Below are positions 61,743 to 64,000 of a stretch of DNA of 64,000 bases, one piece after another; the first letter of the stretch is position 1; each line of letters begins with the position of its first letter. Location: contig KV425599.1 in the NCBI GenBank assembly GCA_001632425.1, forward strand, positions 183,281 through 247,280, written 5' to 3'. The notes beneath the pieces were generated by a model, which saw only the letters and a list, made by a program, of their open reading frames with translations, ran no database searches and was not told where the DNA came from. Position numbers and translations under genes: made by a program. Origin of the DNA: Neolentinus lepideus HHB14362 ss-1. Its lineage: Eukaryota; Basidiomycota; Agaricomycetes; Gloeophyllales; Gloeophyllaceae.

Positions 61743-63110
61743 ATGACCCAGGATCCCAGCACGAGTTCCCTCGGCGGCGGAGACCGCGTCGAGCTCCCGC
61801 AAAAGCACAAGAAGCCGTACTCCTCGGAGTACCTGGCCCGGCTTGCTCAGTTGTCCAGGGGACAGCTTTCAGAGTTCAACAAGCAGATCGAGGCTCGGAA
61901 CGCCTACCGTGCAGGCAAGGACGAGCGTCGCAAGACAGACACATCGGTCTCTCCGTCCTCGTCAGTCGAATCTCTCGTCGACATCATCTCCGTGGAAGAT
62001 GAAGGCCCACCTCGTTGCTCCACTCCGAAGAATGGCAACAAGTTCCAGGCGGCCTTGCAGATGTTGGCAAGTTTAAGTCCTTCTGTTTTCGATAAAGTCG
62101 TCGGCTTCGTGTCTAGTAAAAGGAAAGCTGATGATGTTGCCCCCGAGGACACCCCTGAAGGGAAGAAGCAGAAGCTGCTCACTACCGATGAAGAGATCAA
62201 GATTGCTCCGGGCGCTACAGTCCGCTATCAGGGTGTCCACCCGGAGATCAAGCTGCTGATCTTGCATAAGCAGTATTTGATGCTCACACTCTTTACGAAT
62301 GAAGGCCTCAAGATGCTCGCAGAGCAAGGCGATACGATGCCGCGGAAGAAACTTGCTTCCAAGGTGTCAATTATTGACGTCTCGAAGTTCAAAGATGAGT
62401 CGACTCTCGACGAGTCTGGGTTCCGTCAAGGCGTGGACGGCGCTATGGCTGTCTTCTCGGAGCTTGGGGATGGGGCCTACGTTAAGCGTTTCGATGATCA
62501 TTGGACATGGTTTTTCAACCTACCTGACTTCACGGAGAACTTTGATGCAGCTCTTGAGACAGATATTGAACTCCGTCGGGAATACCAAATCAAGCCATTC
62601 GAGTTCGACCCGGTGCACTACAACACGCGCTACCGCGCGAAGGTGGCTGACATTCAGATCCGGCGTATGGCTCAACTGGAGAGGGAACTCCGCGGTTCGT
62701 TTGCTAGCAGACCATCCGGTCAGGGCGCTGGTCCTTCGAGAGGTCCTGCCCCACCTACGAATGGACGCAGGGGTGGCGGCACTGGCGGCGTGGGTGGCCA
62801 GCGGTTTCAAGGTGGCAACGGGGGCGCTGGCCCGGCTCCCGTTTGCCTCATCTGTTCCCGGAAGGGCCACGTCATCTCAAACTGCACTGCGACGCAGTTC
62901 CCGGACGGCACCCCACTCTTCGCAGAGAGTCGCGGACGTGCCTTGTACCCGAGAGGCGGCAACGACGAGCTCTGCCGTATCTGGAACGTCACTAAGGATG
63001 TCCTCGGCAGGTGCTCTCACAACGCAAACAAGTTACATGCCTGCTCCTTCTGCGGAGTCCACGAGCATCACGCCCTCTCCTGGACCTGTAAGAACCAGCC
63101 TCGAGACTGA
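61743..63110 (+). CDS. Retroelement ORF1, Gag-like with CCHC zinc knuckle
   Basis: A single uninterrupted 455-residue frame, intronless unlike the neighbouring genes. The N-terminus is charged (SEYLARLAQLSRGQLSEFNK). A middle part includes HPEIKLLILHKQYLMLTLFT, FFNLPDFTENFDAALETDIE and REYQIKPFEFDPVHYNTRYR. A Gly/Arg-rich linker leads to a CCHC knuckle CLICSRKGHVISNC and a second Cys/His cluster (CSHNANKLHACSFC ... HHALSWTC) at the end. Knuckles and a Gly/Arg linker are expected for a nucleic-acid-binding Gag. The stop TGA at 63108-63110 overlaps an ATG (TGATG), but that ATG leads a different short frame. Confidence 0.8.
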   Translation: MTQDPSTSSLGGGDRVELPQKHKKPYSSEYLARLAQLSRGQLSEFNKQIEARNAYRAGKDERRKTDTSVSPSSSVESLVDIISVEDEGPPRCSTPKNGNKFQAALQMLASLSPSVFDKVVGFVSSKRKADDVAPEDTPEGKKQKLLTTDEEIKIAPGATVRYQGVHPEIKLLILHKQYLMLTLFTNEGLKMLAEQGDTMPRKKLASKVSIIDVSKFKDESTLDESGFRQGVDGAMAVFSELGDGAYVKRFDDHWTWFFNLPDFTENFDAALETDIELRREYQIKPFEFDPVHYNTRYRAKVADIQIRRMAQLERELRGSFASRPSGQGAGPSRGPAPPTNGRRGGGTGGVGGQRFQGGNGGAGPAPVCLICSRKGHVISNCTATQFPDGTPLFAESRGRALYPRGGNDELCRIWNVTKDVLGRCSHNANKLHACSFCGVHEHHALSWTCKNQPRD

Positions 63111-63198
63111 TGTCTCAACCGCGTCTACCTCAAAAAGCTGCTCTGCCTGTCGTCTTCATTCTTGCAACTCGTCTTTTTCACCATCTTGCTGCTCGAGT

Positions 63199-64000
63199 AT
63201 CCTTAATCGCATTTGCACGCCTTACGATGCCTTCGCTTTCGATACGCTACTTCACAAATACAGTCTCTGTGACGACCATCCTCTACTTGTACAAAAGCTT
63301 AAGAACGGTTTTCCCATGGGTGACTTCCCGCCCGGCCTCGATCGGAGTGTTATTTTCCCAAACCACCCGACGTGCATCCCCCACTATCCCGAGATCAATG
63401 AGTACCTTCACGATGAGGAGACTGCAGGGCGTATGAGTGGTCCGTTCACACGCGAGCAGGTGGAAGCCATTCTCGGGCCCTTCCAGTCATCGCCGCTGAC
63501 AGTCGCGGTGCAGCCCCAAGGCCCTGGCGAGCCTGACAAGATTCGTATTTGCCGCAACCTTTCGAAAGGCTCGCGTGCGTTCCCGTCGACAAATGATTAC
63601 ATTGATACGGACAATTTCCCGACGAGGTTCGGTTCGGCCCATGAGGTGGCCCAGATTGTGAGTACTTTGCCTGCCATTTGGCCTCGTGTTTCCGCCATCA
63701 GGCATCGCCATCTGGCTCACAGCAGTTGGATGCTGTGCAGTTCCCATCAGGGTTCGGCTGTCGGCAGGCTGCCATTTGGCGCTGCTTGGGTGCCCATTCG
63801 GGCCTTGATCATTAGAGCCTTTAGGCGGCTGCGGGCTCTGCCCAGTCTTGCTACATTTCGAGCTGGTGCTTACCTCGTTCTTAGATCACGGCGGCCCCAT
63901 CCGGGACGCAAGCCATGACTCTCGACATCGCGAAGTTCCATCGCACTTGCCCGATTCTCCCAGATCATAAGCGGTGGTTTGTTGTGCAGAGCTCGGAGGG
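63199..64000 (+). CDS. Retroelement reverse transcriptase, N-terminal part, interrupted by a long intron
   Basis: In the +1 frame relative to gag the sequence reads TPYDAFAFDTLLHKYSLCDD, NGFPMGDFPPGLDRSVIFPN, EINEYLHDEETAGRMSGPFT, SSPLTVAVQPQGPGEPDKIR with ICRNLSKGSRAFPSTNDYI, and DNFPTRFGSAHEVAQI. It resumes after 63884 as ITAAPSGTQAMTLDIAKFHR and TCPILPDHKRWFVVQSSEG to the window end. The block RMSGPF ... SSPL.VA ... R.CR.LSK and LDI.KFHRTCP are hallmarks of this RT branch, LDI carrying the first catalytic Asp. The 227 bp at 63658-63884 start GTGAGT and end TTAG; removing them restores the frame. How translation starts is unclear: there is no ATG at the beginning of this frame. Confidence 0.75.

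Larger units (their letters stand above)
61743..64000 (+). mobile_element. Retroelement with gag and RT regions, probably DIRS-like, cut by the window edge
   Basis: A gag-like ORF with zinc knuckles is followed in another frame by a reverse transcriptase N-terminal region of the type widespread in Agaricomycetes. There it often sits with RNase H and a tyrosine recombinase, as in DIRS/Ngaro elements. The downstream parts, which would confirm the class, lie outside the window. Terminal repeats were not found. Both ORFs are free of internal stops in the visible part, so the copy is probably young. Confidence 0.75.

Noticed and set aside
62520..62870. Minus-strand frame opposite the gag ORF
   Set aside because: Shadow of the Gly/Arg-rich gag linker, with no start or family.
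63110..63436. Stop-start overlapped ORF after gag (TGATG)
   Set aside because: The frame it opens is not the RT frame and has no conserved content; the conserved RT blocks lie in another frame.

Overview
The window is nuclear DNA of a filamentous basidiomycete, most likely a mushroom-forming Agaricomycete. Nearly every gene is cut by many introns of about 50-60 nt with consensus GT..AG ends and short intergenic gaps. One gene belongs to a membrane-protein family I know only from Agaricomycetes, and the right edge carries a retroelement of a type common in that class. All functional calls come from reading translated exons and motifs by eye; no database search was run. Exon joins were worked out by hand, and a few first exons remain uncertain.

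Layout. 0-8.6 kb (mostly minus strand): a small unknown gene, an RRM plus zinc-knuckle RNA-binding protein, a GH72 cell-wall glucanosyltransferase, an intron-containing tRNA-Lys(CTT), the mitochondrial GTP/GDP carrier Ggc1, a decayed NmrA-like fragment and an unknown gene with one membrane segment. 8.7-10.9 kb: a strongly purine-rich region holding a 197-bp tandem repeat array. 11.4-14.1 kb: the cytochrome bc1 assembly chaperone Cbp3 and a SUR7/PalI membrane protein. 14.6-25.9 kb: the sterol glucosyltransferase Ugt51/Atg26, a class III aminotransferase, a 2OG-Fe(II) dioxygenase, a doubtful small gene and a 1.7-kb gene-poor stretch. 25.9-35.5 kb (minus strand): Ric1, a Ups1-like PRELI protein, an MBL-fold hydrolase and the Rbg2/DRG2 GTPase. 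35.7-43.1 kb: the HOG-pathway MAPKKK Ssk2, convergent with a serine-rich multipass membrane protein. 43.8-56 kb (minus strand): the large TFIIIC subunit Tfc3 with an AT-hook array, a Ups2-like PRELI protein and a peroxisomal ABCD half-transporter. 56.2-60.2 kb: a HAD-type nucleotidase divergent from the transporter, and an Agaricomycete orphan membrane protein. 60.2-64 kb: a palindromic element and the 5' part of a retroelement with gag and RT regions, open at the window edge.

The genes do not form a metabolic cluster. Most are conserved housekeeping genes: mitochondrial lipid and nucleotide traffic (Ggc1, Cbp3, Ups1, Ups2), cell wall and membrane (GH72, SUR7, Ugt51), Golgi traffic (Ric1), stress signalling (Ssk2), Pol III transcription (Tfc3) and translation (Rbg2). 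The least expected observations are the tandem array whose every unit carries a 3'-splice-site-like motif shared with a neighbouring predicted exon, two non-canonical introns (a GA-AG intron in the P-loop of Rbg2 and a GC-AG intron in SUR7), a long intron inside the retroelement RT region, and the AT-hook array in Tfc3.
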